The notes: generated from the sequence alone by a model not told the origin. Shown: positions 1 to 10,254, counted from the stretch's first letter. The stretch: DNA of 64,000 bases from Vibrionales bacterium SWAT-3 (GCA_000169995.1 AAZW01000023.1:1-64000); one strand, 5' to 3'. Program-made: numbers and translations.

Positions 1-319
1 ATGGTTATGCCGATGTCAGTGACTTCCTAACCAACCACCCTATCTGGAGCCCGGTTTACACATTTATCTAGTAGCGGTTTGGGTTTACTTCTTTGTGTTC
101 TTCTGGACTCGAGCGGGTCAAACTCTGGGAATGAGAGCGTGGAAACTCCGCGTTCAGAACAAAGATGGTTCTGCGATTACTGTCACTCAAGCTCTTATTC
201 GCTTAGGAACCTCTGGTTTTGGTTTAGCCAACCTATGCGTTCCCTTAGATCCTCAAAAGCGTGGCTTTCACGATATCTGGGCGAAGACCGAAGTGGTTGT
301 GTTACCTCAAGCGCGATAG
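1..319 (+). pseudogene. RDD-family membrane protein, 3' part, frame broken near base 68
   Basis: This is the end of a gene that starts left of the window. Frame 3 reads GYADVSDFLTNHPIWSPVYT and reaches a stop at 69-71. Frame 2 continues from base 68 as LVAVWVYFFVFFWTRAGQTL and ends PQAR at 319. Joining the frames needs one extra C near 68. The GQTLGMRAWKLRV segment and hydrophobic helix are typical of RDD-domain proteins, small membrane proteins of mostly unknown or ion-transport function. Convergent to lptG, as in other vibrios as I recall. Either a real inactivating deletion or a sequencing error. Confidence 0.75.
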
Positions 320-344
320 TGCTTCTAAACAGCTTCAATCAAGA

Positions 345-378
345 TAAAAAAAGGAAGGCGTTATGCCTTCCTTTTTTA
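345..378. terminator. Bidirectional rho-independent terminator
   Basis: The arms AAGGAAGGC and GCCTTCCTT surround a short loop, with A-run before and T-run after. It serves the RDD gene on the plus strand and lptG on the minus strand. Confidence 0.85.
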
Positions 379-379
379 T

Positions 380-1450
380 TTATAGTTTCCGCCTCAAGAG
401 CATCACGGCTATTCCGAGGAATACGACACTTGGGGCTAACACACCAAAGGCCGGCGGTATCTGATACACCAAACTCACAGGGCCAAAGAACTCACTTGAT
501 ATATAGAAGGTAAAGCCTGCGATAACACCAGATAGGATCCTTGCCCCCATGGTCACACTACGCAGTGGACCAAAGATAAATGACAGCGCCATCAACATCA
601 TCACCGCGATAGAGATTGGCTGGGTTATCTTTCTCCACAACGCCAACTCGTAACGCGCAGCATCTTGTTCTGAAGCTTTTAGATAAGATACGTAATCATA
701 CAAACCACTCAATGACAGCTCTTCTGGTTTCACTGTCACGATCGCAAGCTTGTCTGGTGCAAGTGATGTTTTCCAAGTGTATGTTGGCAAATTCTCTTTC
801 GTTATCTGCAGTTCATTTTCAAAAGAAGTAACAACAACATCTTTCATCGTCCAAACGTTGTCTCCAACGTAATCCACTTCTTTAGAATAGATAGCGGTTT
901 TCAGAGCCTTATTTTCATCAAAGCGCCACATGTTCATGCCATATAGCTTGTCATCGTCGATTTTGACAATAAAGATGAAATCATTGGCATCACGAGCCCA
1001 AACACCGCTTTGCGTGGAGATGATATTCCCCCCTGCAATCGATATGGTTCTTAAGTCACGAGCCATCTTTTGCGCTTGAGGCGCGCCCCATTGCCCTAAT
1101 AGCGTCACCACTATCATTAATGGAATCGCTGTCTTAAGTACCGAGAAACCGATATCAAGTTTAGAGAAACCCGCCGCCTGCATGACTACCAACTCAGAGC
1201 TCGCCGCAAGCATACCCAATCCGATCAATGCACCAAGCAAGGCTGCCATTGGGAAAAACATTTCGATATCACGCGGGATACTTAATAAAACAAAGTACAG
1301 AGCTTGTAGCAGATCGTAGGTACCACGACCCACCTTTCTCAGTTGCTCCACATACTTGATAATCCCTGAGAGGCCAACAAACGTCACTAACACCAATGAC
1401 GTGGTTGCGATGATGGTTCTGCCTATATATAAATCGAGAATCTTAAACAC
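380..1450 (-). CDS. lptG: LPS export ABC transporter permease LptG
   Basis: LptG is one of two inner-membrane permeases of the LptB2FG complex, which extracts lipopolysaccharide from the inner membrane and feeds it to the LptC-A-D bridge. The 356-residue protein has N-terminal helices (about 12-120), a periplasmic beta-jellyroll middle (about 140-260) and C-terminal helices (about 270-356), the expected family layout and length. The start is GTG (MFKILDLYIGRT). It lies three bases after the lptF stop, so the two are co-transcribed. Partners lptC, lptA and lptB are at 26.9-28.7 kb here. Confidence 0.95.
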   Translation of the reverse strand: MFKILDLYIGRTIIATTSLVLVTFVGLSGIIKYVEQLRKVGRGTYDLLQALYFVLLSIPRDIEMFFPMAALLGALIGLGMLAASSELVVMQAAGFSKLDIGFSVLKTAIPLMIVVTLLGQWGAPQAQKMARDLRTISIAGGNIISTQSGVWARDANDFIFIVKIDDDKLYGMNMWRFDENKALKTAIYSKEVDYVGDNVWTMKDVVVTSFENELQITKENLPTYTWKTSLAPDKLAIVTVKPEELSLSGLYDYVSYLKASEQDAARYELALWRKITQPISIAVMMLMALSFIFGPLRSVTMGARILSGVIAGFTFYISSEFFGPVSLVYQIPPAFGVLAPSVVFLGIAVMLLRRKL

Positions 1451-1453
1451 GGC

Positions 1454-2560
1454 TTAAGCCAACCTCTTATTCTTGAATTTTTCTTTCAAACGCCTTACTG
1501 GCACGCTATCCATAAAGTTTGCACCAATCGCGACAATTAACAACAACGCATTGATTGGCCACATGCCGACTACTGCAGGGATACTGCCCTCTTCTATTGC
1601 TGATTTAGTTGCACTGATTGCCAAGAAGTAAGTCAGGTAAATCAAAATTGCAGGACCAATCTTAGCGAAACGCCCTTGCCTTGGGTTTACCGCCGAGAGT
1701 GGCACAACAAGCATGGTCAACAATGGAATACAGAGTACCAATGAAATTCGCCATTGCAATTCAGCTTTTGCGCTGTTGTTTGGATTACCGACAAGATCAA
1801 GTGTCGGAATCGCTTCCCAATCACGACCTTTCTTCTCCACCTCTCGCTGGCCAATCAAGCCTTCATACTCTTCGAAGTGTGTCACCATATAATCAAGACG
1901 AGTTGGAACACCTTCATGCCGAGTACCATCGTACATCACGATAACTTGGCGACCGTCACTGAGCTCTTTTACATCGCCCGACTTCGAATACATCACACTT
2001 GGAAGTACAGAATCACGTGGACGCATTTGAGCAACGAACACGTTTTCTAGCTTATTACCGTCGATATCATCGATGAACACCACTGACGAACCATCTGGCG
2101 TTCCTTCAAACTTACCCTTTGGTAGCAAATCAACACTGTTCTCTGCTGCCACTTCCTCATACATCTGTTCAACTTTGTCTTGCGACCAAGGTGATAACCA
2201 GAATGAGTTAAAAGCGGCAACCGACGCGGTAATCAAAGCCAAGTACAGTGCCGATTGAATCAGGAATTTGTTACCTATACCGGTCGCGTTCATGACCACT
2301 ATTTCACTTTCAGCGTAAAGACGACCAAAAGTGAGCAAAATACCAATATAGATACTGAGTGGAAGCATCAATAAGCCCATCGCTGGCATATTTAGACTAA
2401 CGATCGACAAGATTAGACTCGCAGGGATAGCACCATCAGAGGCGTCCGCTAACACACTGATGAATTTTTGGCTGAGAAACACGAGAAAGAGAACAAAAAA
2501 GATCGCAAATTGGCTCTTGATTGTCTCGCGGATCAAATATCTAACAATAATCACGCTCAA
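1454..2560 (-). CDS. lptF: LPS export ABC transporter permease LptF
   Basis: LptF is the partner permease of LptG in the LPS transport complex. The protein is up to 368 residues, with N-terminal helices, a periplasmic domain and C-terminal helices. The longest ORF starts at TTG (2560). A GTG two codons inside (2554) gives a protein starting like E. coli LptF (MIIIRYL), so that start is at least as likely. It is the first gene of lptFG and divergent from pepA. Confidence 0.95.
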   Translation of the reverse strand: MSVIIVRYLIRETIKSQFAIFFVLFLVFLSQKFISVLADASDGAIPASLILSIVSLNMPAMGLLMLPLSIYIGILLTFGRLYAESEIVVMNATGIGNKFLIQSALYLALITASVAAFNSFWLSPWSQDKVEQMYEEVAAENSVDLLPKGKFEGTPDGSSVVFIDDIDGNKLENVFVAQMRPRDSVLPSVMYSKSGDVKELSDGRQVIVMYDGTRHEGVPTRLDYMVTHFEEYEGLIGQREVEKKGRDWEAIPTLDLVGNPNNSAKAELQWRISLVLCIPLLTMLVVPLSAVNPRQGRFAKIGPAILIYLTYFLAISATKSAIEEGSIPAVVGMWPINALLLIVAIGANFMDSVPVRRLKEKFKNKRLA

Positions 2561-2746
2561 ATTACCTATACAAAACTTGTTTTTTTGATTGAATCACTAT
2601 AATTTCCCGTTGAACCTTTTATTTTTTTAAATTTTTAGCTAAGTGTTAGCGTTCTTCTTTAAGGTTAGTTCCATTATAGGATCCAACAAGTAAGAACCCA
2701 TTATCTAACATTTAGTTCGATTTGTCTTCAGGATGTAGGAGTACGC

Positions 2747-4267
2747 ATGGAGTTCAGTGTAAAAAGTGGCAGCCCAGAGAAACAACGCAGCGCATGTATC
2801 GTTGTCGGTGTATTCGAACCGCGCCGCCTTTCTCCAGTAGCCGAGCAATTAGATAAGATTAGCGATGGCTATATTAGTTCACTGCTTCGTCGCGGTGATC
2901 TAGAGGGTAAACCTGGCCAGATGCTACTACTGCATCAAGTACCTGGTGTACTTTCAGAACGTGTTCTACTTGTAGGCTGTGGTAAAGAGCGTGAGCTAGG
3001 CGAACGTCAATACAAAGAAATTATTCAGAAAACCATCAGCACACTAAACGAAACAGGTTCTATGGAAGCAGTATGTTTCCTAACAGAACTGCACGTTAAA
3101 GGCCGCGACACTTACTGGAAAGTTCGTCAAGCGGTAGAAGCGACTAAAGATGGTCTTTACACATTTGACCAATTCAAGAGCAACAAGCCAGAGACTCGTC
3201 GCCCACTACGTAAATTGGTATTCAACGTACCAACACGTCGTGAACTGAGCCTAGGTGAAAAAGCGATTGCTCACGGTCTTGCTATTGCTTCAGGTGTAAA
3301 AGCATCTAAAGACCTTGGCAACATGCCACCAAACATCGCTAACCCAGCTTACCTTGCCTCTCAAGCTCGTCGCCTAGCTGACGACTTCGAAACCGTAACG
3401 ACTAAGATCATCGGTGAAGAAGAGATGGAAAAACTAGGCATGACTTCATACCTAGCGGTAGGTCGTGGCTCTAAGAACGAATCTATGATGTCTATCATGG
3501 AGTACAAAGGCGCACCAGATTCTGATGCAAAACCGATTGTACTTGTTGGTAAAGGCCTAACGTTTGATTCAGGCGGTATCTCACTTAAGCCTGGTGAAGG
3601 CATGGATGAGATGAAGTACGACATGTGTGGTGCGGCGTCTGTATTCGGTACAATGAAAGCGCTAGCTAAATTGAACCTGCCTATCAACGTTGTCGGTATT
3701 CTTGCTGGTTGTGAAAACATGCCAGGTAGCAACGCTTACCGCCCAGGTGACATCCTAACGACGATGTCAGGCCAAACAGTTGAAGTCCTAAACACTGATG
3801 CTGAAGGTCGCTTGGTTCTTTGTGATGCGCTAACTTACGTTGAGCGTTTTGAACCAGATTGCGTGGTTGACGTTGCAACACTAACTGGCGCGTGTGTTAT
3901 CGCTCTAGGTCACCACATCAGTGGCGTTCTATCAAACCACAACCCACTGTCTCACGAACTTGTGAATGCTTCTGAGCAAGCAAGTGACCGTGCATGGCGT
4001 CTACCAATGGCAGACGAGTACCATGAGCAGCTAAACAGCCCATTCGCAGACATGGCGAACATCGGCGGCCGCCCAGGCGGTACTATCACTGCTGGTTGCT
4101 TCCTGTCTAAGTTCACTAAGAAATACCACTGGGCTCACCTAGATATCGCAGGTACAGCTTGGAAATCTGGCGCAGCAAAAGGCTCGACAGGTCGTCCTGT
4201 CTCAATGCTAGTCCAATTCTTATTGAACCGCAGCGGCCAAGAGACTGAAGAGCAATCTTCAAAATAA
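2747..4267 (+). CDS. pepA: Leucyl aminopeptidase PepA
   Basis: PepA is a hexameric M17 aminopeptidase that removes N-terminal residues using two metal ions. In E. coli it also binds DNA in XerCD recombination and carAB regulation. At 506 residues it matches the usual 503. The N-terminal domain (about 1-170) is nearly identical to E. coli. The catalytic part carries [11 protein letters not shown] (metal-binding Lys and Asp), KYDMCGAA and NTDAEGRL (metal ligands and catalytic Arg). The ATG follows TAGGAG. Divergent from lptF; a terminator follows, so holC is a separate unit or read-through. Confidence 0.97.
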   Translation: MEFSVKSGSPEKQRSACIVVGVFEPRRLSPVAEQLDKISDGYISSLLRRGDLEGKPGQMLLLHQVPGVLSERVLLVGCGKERELGERQYKEIIQKTISTLNETGSMEAVCFLTELHVKGRDTYWKVRQAVEATKDGLYTFDQFKSNKPETRRPLRKLVFNVPTRRELSLGEKAIAHGLAIASGVKASKDLGNMPPNIANPAYLASQARRLADDFETVTTKIIGEEEMEKLGMTSYLAVGRGSKNESMMSIMEYKGAPDSDAKPIVLVGKGLTFDSGGISLKPGEGMDEMKYDMCGAASVFGTMKALAKLNLPINVVGILAGCENMPGSNAYRPGDILTTMSGQTVEVLNTDAEGRLVLCDALTYVERFEPDCVVDVATLTGACVIALGHHISGVLSNHNPLSHELVNASEQASDRAWRLPMADEYHEQLNSPFADMANIGGRPGGTITAGCFLSKFTKKYHWAHLDIAGTAWKSGAAKGSTGRPVSMLVQFLLNRSGQETEEQSSK

Positions 4268-4294
4268 TAAAAAGGGCCTACGGGCCCTTTTTTA
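4268..4294 (+). terminator. Terminator after pepA
   Basis: Perfect stem AAAAAGGGCC/GGGCCCTTTTT with short loop and T-run, starting right at the pepA stop. Confidence 0.9.
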
Positions 4295-4366
4295 ATAAGC
4301 GCTATTTGTTCGGGTCTGTTGACCAAGTAAGATGAATAGCCACGATTTTCAGTTCGAGTATCAAGT

Positions 4367-4816
4367 ATGCAAACAGCTACGTTTTACATAGTGTCATCAG
4401 ACAGCCCACAAGCGAGTGAAGAAGGTTTCGCTAACTATGTACTGTTTCTTGCTCAGCACTTTGCAAAACAAGGCGCTAAACTTTATCTCAACTGTAATGA
4501 CAAAGCCCATGCCGAGCGTATCGCAGAGGTTTTCTGGCAAGTCGAGCCCAGTGAATTTATTGCACATAACTTGGTTGGCGAAGGCCCGAAGTATTCAACC
4601 AACATTGAGATTGGCTACCAAGGTGTAAAGCACAATTGGAATCGTCAGCTAGTAATTAATCTGGCCGATAATCATACAACCTTTGCGAACGCCTTTGCTC
4701 AGGTGATAGACTTCGTCCCTTGCGAAGAAAAAGCTAAGCAACTCGCTCGAGAAAGGTATAAAATTTACCGTCAGGCTGGATATCAGCTGCAGACTATCGA
4801 GATTCAACATCCATAG
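4367..4816 (+). CDS. holC: DNA polymerase III chi subunit HolC
   Basis: HolC (chi) of the clamp-loader complex links the polymerase III holoenzyme to single-strand-binding protein on the lagging strand. At 149 residues it is close to the 147 of E. coli and shares the NLVGEGP, VIDFVP and KQLARERYK.YR.AGY segments. The order pepA-holC-valS is conserved in gammaproteobacteria. It ends about 100 bases before valS. Confidence 0.95.
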   Translation: MQTATFYIVSSDSPQASEEGFANYVLFLAQHFAKQGAKLYLNCNDKAHAERIAEVFWQVEPSEFIAHNLVGEGPKYSTNIEIGYQGVKHNWNRQLVINLADNHTTFANAFAQVIDFVPCEEKAKQLARERYKIYRQAGYQLQTIEIQHP

Positions 4817-4918
4817 TCAAACCTCATAGATAAAGCTATCTTTGAATTTAGATTCAAGAAGCTTCACTTATGAAGTTTGACCACGATTAACCATTCACAG
4901 TATCCGTTTAAGAGCACT

Positions 4919-7792
4919 ATGGAAAAGACATACAACCCAACATCAATCGAACAAGCTCTGTATCAGACTTGGGAAGAGAAAGGCTACTTTAAGCCACACG
5001 GTGACACATCAAAAGAAGCTTACAGCATCATGATCCCGCCACCGAACGTCACTGGTAGACTACACATGGGTCACGCGTTCCAAGACACTATCATGGATAC
5101 TCTAATCCGTGCTGAGCGTATGAAAGGTAAGAACACGCTTTGGCAAGTGGGTACTGACCACGCTGGTATCGCAACTCAAATGGTTGTTGAGCGTAAAATC
5201 GCGGCAGAAGAAGGCAAAACTAAGCACGATTACGGCCGTGACGCTTTCATCGACAAGATCTGGGAATGGAAAAACGAATCTGGTGGCACAATCACTAAGC
5301 AACTTCGTCGTCTAGGCGCATCGGTAGACTGGGACCGTGAGCGTTTCACTATGGATGATGGCCTATCTAACGCTGTTCAAGAAGTGTTTGTTCGCCTATA
5401 CGAAGATGACCTAATCTACCGTGGTAAGCGTCTAGTAAACTGGGATCCTAAACTGCACACAGCAATTTCTGATCTTGAAGTTGAAAACAAAGACAAAAAA
5501 GGCCACATGTGGCACTTCCGCTACCCGCTAGCAAACGGTGTGAAAACCGCTGAAGGTAAAGACTACATTGTTGTTGCGACAACTCGTCCAGAAACCATGC
5601 TTGGTGATACTGGTGTTGCTGTAAACCCAGAAGATCCACGTTACAAAGATCTTATCGGTAAAGAAATCCTACTTCCTATTGTTAACCGTCTGATCCCTAT
5701 CGTAGGCGATGAGCACGCAGACATGGAAAAAGGCACAGGTTGTGTGAAGATTACTCCTGCTCACGACTTTAACGATTACGAAGTTGGTAAGCGCAACAAC
5801 CTACCAATGATCAACATCCTAACGTTCAACGCAGACATCCGTGATGCGGCTGAAGTATTCACTACTAACGGTGAAGCTAGCGATGTTTACTCAACTGAAC
5901 TACCTGCTAAGTACCACGGCATGGAGCGTTTTGCAGCTCGTAAAGCGATCGTTGCTGAATTCGAAGAACTTGGTCTACTAGACGAAATCAAAGATCACGA
6001 CCTAACCGTTCCTTACGGCGACCGTGGTGGCGTGGTTATCGAACCAATGCTAACTGACCAATGGTACGTACGTGCTGCACCTCTTGCTGAGCCTGCTGTT
6101 AAAGCGGTTGAAGATGGTGATATCCAGTTCGTTCCTAAGCAATACGAAAACATGTACTTCTCTTGGATGCGTGACATTCAAGACTGGTGTATCTCGCGTC
6201 AACTTTGGTGGGGTCACCGTATCCCGGCATGGTACGACAACGATGGCAACGTATACGTAGGCCGTACTGAAGAAGAAGTACGTGCAAACAACAACCTTGC
6301 ACCTGTAGTGGTTCTTCGCCAAGACGACGACGTGCTTGATACATGGTTCTCTTCTGCGCTATGGACATTCGGCACTCAAGGCTGGCCTGAGCAAACTGAA
6401 GACCTGAAGACATTCCACCCTTCAGACGTTCTAGTGACTGGCTTCGACATCATCTTCTTCTGGGTTGCGCGTATGATCATGATGACCATGCACTTCAACA
6501 AAGATGAAAACGGTAAGTCGCAAGTACCATTCAAGACAGTTTACGTAACGGGACTAATCCGTGACGAAAACGGCGACAAGATGTCTAAGTCTAAAGGTAA
6601 CGTTCTTGACCCTATCGACATGATCGATGGTATCGACCTTGAGTCTCTAGTAGAGAAGCGTTGTGGCAACATGATGCAGCCTCAGCTAGCGAAGAAGATC
6701 GAGAAGAACACGCGTAAGACTTTCGAAAACGGTATCGAACCATACGGTACTGACGCACTGCGTTTCACTCTTGCTGCTATGGCTTCTACTGGCCGTGACA
6801 TCAACTGGGATATGAAGCGTCTTGAAGGTTACCGTAACTTCTGTAACAAGCTATGGAACGCAAGCCGTTACGTACTGATGAACACAGAAGAGCACGATTG
6901 TGGCATGTCACTATCAGCTGAAGACCGTGCAAACATGGAATTCTCTCTAGCAGATAAGTGGATTGAATCTCAGTTTGAACTAGCAGCAAAAGAGTTTAAC
7001 GCTCACCTAGACAACTACCGTCTAGACATGGCAGCAAACACGCTTTACGAATTCATCTGGAACCAATTCTGTGACTGGTACCTAGAGCTAACTAAGCCAG
7101 TTCTATGGAAAGGTACAGAAGCTCAGCAACAAGCGACTCGCTACATGCTGATCACTGTTCTAGAGAAGACACTACGTCTTGCTCACCCAGTGCTTCCTTA
7201 CATCACTGAGTCTATCTGGCAAAGCGTTAAGCTGCTAGTAGACGGTGTTGAAGGCGACACTATCATGACTCAAGCACTTCCTCAGTTTAACGAAGAGAAC
7301 TTCGATGCTGAGATCGTAGAAGACATCGAATGGGTTAAAACTTTCATCACAGCTATCCGTAACCTACGTGCAGAGTACGACATTGCACCTAGCAAAGGTC
7401 TAGAAGTGATGATCAAAGTTGCCAACGAGAAAGACGCGGCACGTATCGAAGCAAATAAGGTTGTTCTGAACTCTCTTGCTAAGCTAGATAGCCTAACGGT
7501 TCTTGCAGACGACGCTGAGACGCCTGCATGTGCGACTAAGCTAGTTGGTCAATCTGAGCTGATGATCCCAATGGCAGGTCTTATCGACAAAGATGCAGAG
7601 CTTGCTCGTCTTGATAAAGAAGTGAAGAAAACACACGGCGAAATCAAGCGTATCGAAGGTAAGCTAGGTAACGAAGGTTTCGTTGCTAAAGCCCCTGAAG
7701 CGGTTATCGCGAAAGAGCGTGAGAAGCTAGTGGGCTACCAAGAGACACTAACTAAGCTTGAAGAGCAAAAAGCGACTATCGCAGCTCTTTAA
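4919..7792 (+). CDS. valS: Valyl-tRNA synthetase ValS
   Basis: ValS charges tRNA-Val with valine in the cytoplasm and edits misactivated threonine. I chose ATG 4919 ([12 protein letters not shown], 957 residues) over an upstream in-frame TTG at 4877, because E. coli ValS (951 residues) starts at the same point. The class I signatures are present: HMGH at residues 49-52 and KMSKS near 554. The CP1 editing domain (about 200-400) contains the [11 protein letters not shown] segment. A C-terminal coiled coil (about 890-957) is rich in charged residues. A terminator follows. Confidence 0.97.
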   Translation: MEKTYNPTSIEQALYQTWEEKGYFKPHGDTSKEAYSIMIPPPNVTGRLHMGHAFQDTIMDTLIRAERMKGKNTLWQVGTDHAGIATQMVVERKIAAEEGKTKHDYGRDAFIDKIWEWKNESGGTITKQLRRLGASVDWDRERFTMDDGLSNAVQEVFVRLYEDDLIYRGKRLVNWDPKLHTAISDLEVENKDKKGHMWHFRYPLANGVKTAEGKDYIVVATTRPETMLGDTGVAVNPEDPRYKDLIGKEILLPIVNRLIPIVGDEHADMEKGTGCVKITPAHDFNDYEVGKRNNLPMINILTFNADIRDAAEVFTTNGEASDVYSTELPAKYHGMERFAARKAIVAEFEELGLLDEIKDHDLTVPYGDRGGVVIEPMLTDQWYVRAAPLAEPAVKAVEDGDIQFVPKQYENMYFSWMRDIQDWCISRQLWWGHRIPAWYDNDGNVYVGRTEEEVRANNNLAPVVVLRQDDDVLDTWFSSALWTFGTQGWPEQTEDLKTFHPSDVLVTGFDIIFFWVARMIMMTMHFNKDENGKSQVPFKTVYVTGLIRDENGDKMSKSKGNVLDPIDMIDGIDLESLVEKRCGNMMQPQLAKKIEKNTRKTFENGIEPYGTDALRFTLAAMASTGRDINWDMKRLEGYRNFCNKLWNASRYVLMNTEEHDCGMSLSAEDRANMEFSLADKWIESQFELAAKEFNAHLDNYRLDMAANTLYEFIWNQFCDWYLELTKPVLWKGTEAQQQATRYMLITVLEKTLRLAHPVLPYITESIWQSVKLLVDGVEGDTIMTQALPQFNEENFDAEIVEDIEWVKTFITAIRNLRAEYDIAPSKGLEVMIKVANEKDAARIEANKVVLNSLAKLDSLTVLADDAETPACATKLVGQSELMIPMAGLIDKDAELARLDKEVKKTHGEIKRIEGKLGNEGFVAKAPEAVIAKEREKLVGYQETLTKLEEQKATIAAL

Positions 7793-7833
7793 TCCTCGCT
7801 CAGTGAGAAGCCTTTAAACTTCTTACTACAGAT

Positions 7834-7867
7834 AAAAAGGTTGGCCTTATGGTCAGCCTTTTTTTAT
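7834..7867 (+). terminator. Terminator after valS
   Basis: Stem AAGGTTGGCC/GGTCAGCCTT with G-T pairs, loop TTAT, then a run of T. Confidence 0.8.
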
Positions 7868-7966
7868 GCCATTGGACTTATCACGAATATCAGCACTTCC
7901 CAAACTCTGCCGACACTTTGATAGTTTTTGCCTATCAAATTAATCTCTAATATCCATTTTATTTAA

Positions 7967-7981
7967 TGATAATAATTCTCA
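7967..7981 (+). promoter_or_regulatory. Fur-like box upstream of the DUF2061 gene
   Basis: TGATAATAATTCTCA matches 13 of 14 specified positions of the 7-1-7 Fur box TGATAATnATTATCA. It ends 42 bases before the DUF2061 start codon, where bound Fur would block the promoter. Iron control is inferred from the motif only. Confidence 0.6.
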
Positions 7982-8023
7982 ATAATAGCTCTATCGAAAC
8001 AACACAACGATTGAGTAACTATC

Positions 8024-8422
8024 ATGAAAAAGACACTAACCTTTGCTGCATTACATTTTACTATCGCATTTAGTGTCGCTTACGTACTAACAGGCGACAT
8101 CTTAATTGGTAGCTTAATTGCCATGATTGAGCCCTCTGTAAATACGGTCGCCTTCTATTTTCATGAAAAGGCGTGGGCTCAAGTTCCAGCGCTTAAAGCT
8201 CGTCAGTGGATGACCAAATTAAAAACCGCAAGCTTTGCGACCATCCACTTCAGTGTTGCTTTTACCGTGGTCTACTTACTGACTGGTGATGCCTTTGTTG
8301 GTGGTGTGATGGCGATGCTAGAGCCCGCTTTAAATACAGTCGCGTACTACTTCCATGAGAAAGTGTGGTTACGTAAATCAGACGCTCAAGCCCCACAATT
8401 TTGCGTTCACCAACATGCTTAA
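8024..8422 (+). CDS. DUF2061 membrane protein, tandem duplicated domain
   Basis: This 132-residue membrane protein consists of two copies of one domain (about 2-49 and 66-114). Both follow the pattern F.A.HF..AF.V.Y.LTGD...G...AM.EP..NT.A.YFHEK.W, matching DUF2061. Each copy has two hydrophobic helices, giving about four in total. No biochemical role is known to me. It is monocistronic, between the valS terminator and a MarR-family regulator, with a Fur-like box just upstream suggesting iron-responsive expression. Confidence 0.85.
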   Translation: MKKTLTFAALHFTIAFSVAYVLTGDILIGSLIAMIEPSVNTVAFYFHEKAWAQVPALKARQWMTKLKTASFATIHFSVAFTVVYLLTGDAFVGGVMAMLEPALNTVAYYFHEKVWLRKSDAQAPQFCVHQHA

Positions 8423-8470
8423 AATAGAGCGAGTCACCTCCTCTATTTTATAACTAACGAGTTCTCACCA

Positions 8471-8515
8471 TTGACAAAGTTGCGCATCGCAATTAAATTA
8501 ATTGCGGTGCGCAAC
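8471..8515 (+). promoter_or_regulatory. Double palindromic operator over a putative promoter of the MarR-GNAT gene
   Basis: Two copies of TTGCG-N3-CGCAA lie at 8480-8492 and 8502-8514, centres 22 bp apart, separated by TTAAATTAA. Together they form one larger near-palindrome from 8479 to 8515. A TTGACA at 8471-8476 could be the -35, with TAAATT at 8494-8499 as -10, so the sites would cover the promoter. MarR proteins bind such palindromes as dimers; autorepression is inferred. Confidence 0.75.
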
Positions 8516-8541
8516 CTTCTTCTCAAGGTACAAGGTAAGTG

Positions 8542-9450
8542 ATGATGAATACTCGACAACTAAGACACTACTCCCGCCAAACCGTTCGCTTACTGGGTAT
8601 GCTCGATAAGCAATGTGGCGAAATAGCCCTAACCCCAGTCCAAGCCCATGCATTAGGAGAAATTCAACTCCAACCGCTGACGATCAACCAACTCGCACAA
8701 CGATTGAATGTCGACAAGTCGAATGCCAGTCGTACTGTCGCAGGGCTAAACAAGTTAGAGTTGACCGACAGTATCGAGAATCCGAATGACAAACGCAGTC
8801 AAAAAGTCACTCTTACCAAACAAGGACAGCAGGTGCTCTCTAAGCTCGATCAGCAACAAAACGCTTTCTTCGACAATATGCTAGAAGCCCTGAGTGAAGA
8901 TGAGCAGCAACAGTTAAAGCTTGGGTTAGAGGTTTACCTCAAAGGGCTAACTAAAGTCTGCCAAGCTGACGAGTTTGTATTGCGCCCACTCACTCAAGCT
9001 GACAACGAACAAGTTGCCGATGTCATTCGACAAGTCTCTGCCGAACATGGCCTAACCGCAGACAAAGGCTATGGTGTGTCTGACCCAACACTTGATGACA
9101 TGTACTCCGTGTATAGCCAAGATAATGCGATGTACTGGGTGATTGAGTATCAAGGTGAGGTTGTGGGCGGCGGCGGCTTTGCTCCACTAGCAGGGCGACC
9201 AGAGGTATGTGAGCTACAAAAGATGTATTTCTTAAAACAGACTCGCGGACAAGGGCTGGCAAAACGCATCGTCGCTTTAAGTTTAAAGCTTGCCAAGCAA
9301 TTGGGTTATCAACAGATGTACTTAGAAACAACAGAGTGTTTGGGAGCTGCGATTAAGCTTTATGAAGCGTTAGGCTTTGAGCATCTAGAGAGTGCTTGGG
9401 GAGAAACAGGCCACGACGCTTGTGAAGTGGTCATGGCCAAAACCTTATGA
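8542..9450 (+). CDS. MarR-family regulator fused to a GNAT acetyltransferase
   Basis: This two-domain protein (about 302 residues) has a winged-helix MarR domain (about 5-145; LTINQLAQRLNVDKSNASRT is the recognition-helix region and NPNDKRSQKVTLT the wing). A GNAT domain follows (about 146-302), with the acetyl-CoA loop QTRGQGLAKR near 234-243 and a C-terminal YEALGFEHLE. Such fusions are known in proteobacteria but substrates are mostly undefined. Starts at 8539 (GTG), 8542 and 8545 are possible; AAGG spacing favours 8542. Convergent with the GH2-like gene, stops nine bases apart. Confidence 0.88.
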   Translation: MMNTRQLRHYSRQTVRLLGMLDKQCGEIALTPVQAHALGEIQLQPLTINQLAQRLNVDKSNASRTVAGLNKLELTDSIENPNDKRSQKVTLTKQGQQVLSKLDQQQNAFFDNMLEALSEDEQQQLKLGLEVYLKGLTKVCQADEFVLRPLTQADNEQVADVIRQVSAEHGLTADKGYGVSDPTLDDMYSVYSQDNAMYWVIEYQGEVVGGGGFAPLAGRPEVCELQKMYFLKQTRGQGLAKRIVALSLKLAKQLGYQQMYLETTECLGAAIKLYEALGFEHLESAWGETGHDACEVVMAKTL

Positions 9451-9459
9451 GTGCAGCTT

Positions 9460-10254
9460 CTAGCGTAAAAAATTACTCACACAAGACGCAGGATTAAGAG
9501 CAACAAAAGAGCTCTCTTTTTGCCCATCGAGCTCAACTTCTAATTGGTATAAATGCTTAGGGTTGGGCTTATCAACATTAAAGACAATCGGTGCTTCAAC
9601 TTGGAATACAACGCCAGTATGTTCTGCACGTACATCTATCGGCATCACCAGTGTCATGCCATCGAACTTAATTGATGCCGATACCAGCCCTGCTTTAAGC
9701 GTCTGGTAGATCACATCCACTTTAAACTCACAACCACCGCCGTGATGCCAGATCTGCTCAGTGACGACTTGGTCCAGCTTCACATTACGAACAAACTGCA
9801 GATAAGGAGCTTGCCAAATACCCATTCGAGAGTCTGATTTAGCAATGTATGGCGAAGACGATGGCTCATCCATGTCTTCTTCGAGCAACAACCCTTCCTC
9901 TTCTTCAAGAAACAGGATCTCAAAGCGATTTCGGCCTGGCTGCATGTAAGGGCGAATGTCTTTACGGTACTCTTCTTGGTTGCCATCACAATCAAAGACT
10001 GCCACACCATTGAGTCGCACTTCAGCAAAGTAATCAACACCCGCAACGACTAGCTCAACAAAGGGGCAAGCCAGCATCGCATCATCGACTTCAATGTCGT
10101 GCATTAAATGCCACTCTTGCTCTGCGATTTGCTCTTCACTCAAGGTATCAGGGAGCTTTGAACTCAACGGAGCCGGAAAGGTAATGTCATCTTGTGGAAT
10201 AGAAAGATCCGTCAATGGCGAAATTTGCCAAAGACCATCGAGAAGTAACCGCAT
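9460..10254 (-). CDS. GH2-type sugar-binding domain protein without catalytic domain, start region split by IS21
   Basis: The 264-residue protein resembles the N-terminal jelly-roll of family 2 glycosidases and beta-mannosidases: LDGLWQ near 6, VAGVDYFAEVRLNG near 70-83, GIWQAPYLQFVRNVKL near 147-162. It lacks the TIM barrel, so catalysis is unlikely; sugar or protein binding is inferred. It has no signal peptide. The IS21 copy is inserted immediately upstream: the direct repeat overlaps the start codon, and the old AAGGA ribosome site now lies beyond the element at 12861-12865. The gene is probably poorly expressed unless the IS supplies signals. Confidence 0.7.
   Translation of the reverse strand: MRLLLDGLWQISPLTDLSIPQDDITFPAPLSSKLPDTLSEEQIAEQEWHLMHDIEVDDAMLACPFVELVVAGVDYFAEVRLNGVAVFDCDGNQEEYRKDIRPYMQPGRNRFEILFLEEEEGLLLEEDMDEPSSSPYIAKSDSRMGIWQAPYLQFVRNVKLDQVVTEQIWHHGGGCEFKVDVIYQTLKAGLVSASIKFDGMTLVMPIDVRAEHTGVVFQVEAPIVFNVDKPNPKHLYQLEVELDGQKESSFVALNPASCVSNFLR

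Noticed and set aside
4877..4918. TTG start 14 codons upstream of valS
   Set aside because: E. coli ValS starts at the same residue as ATG 4919.
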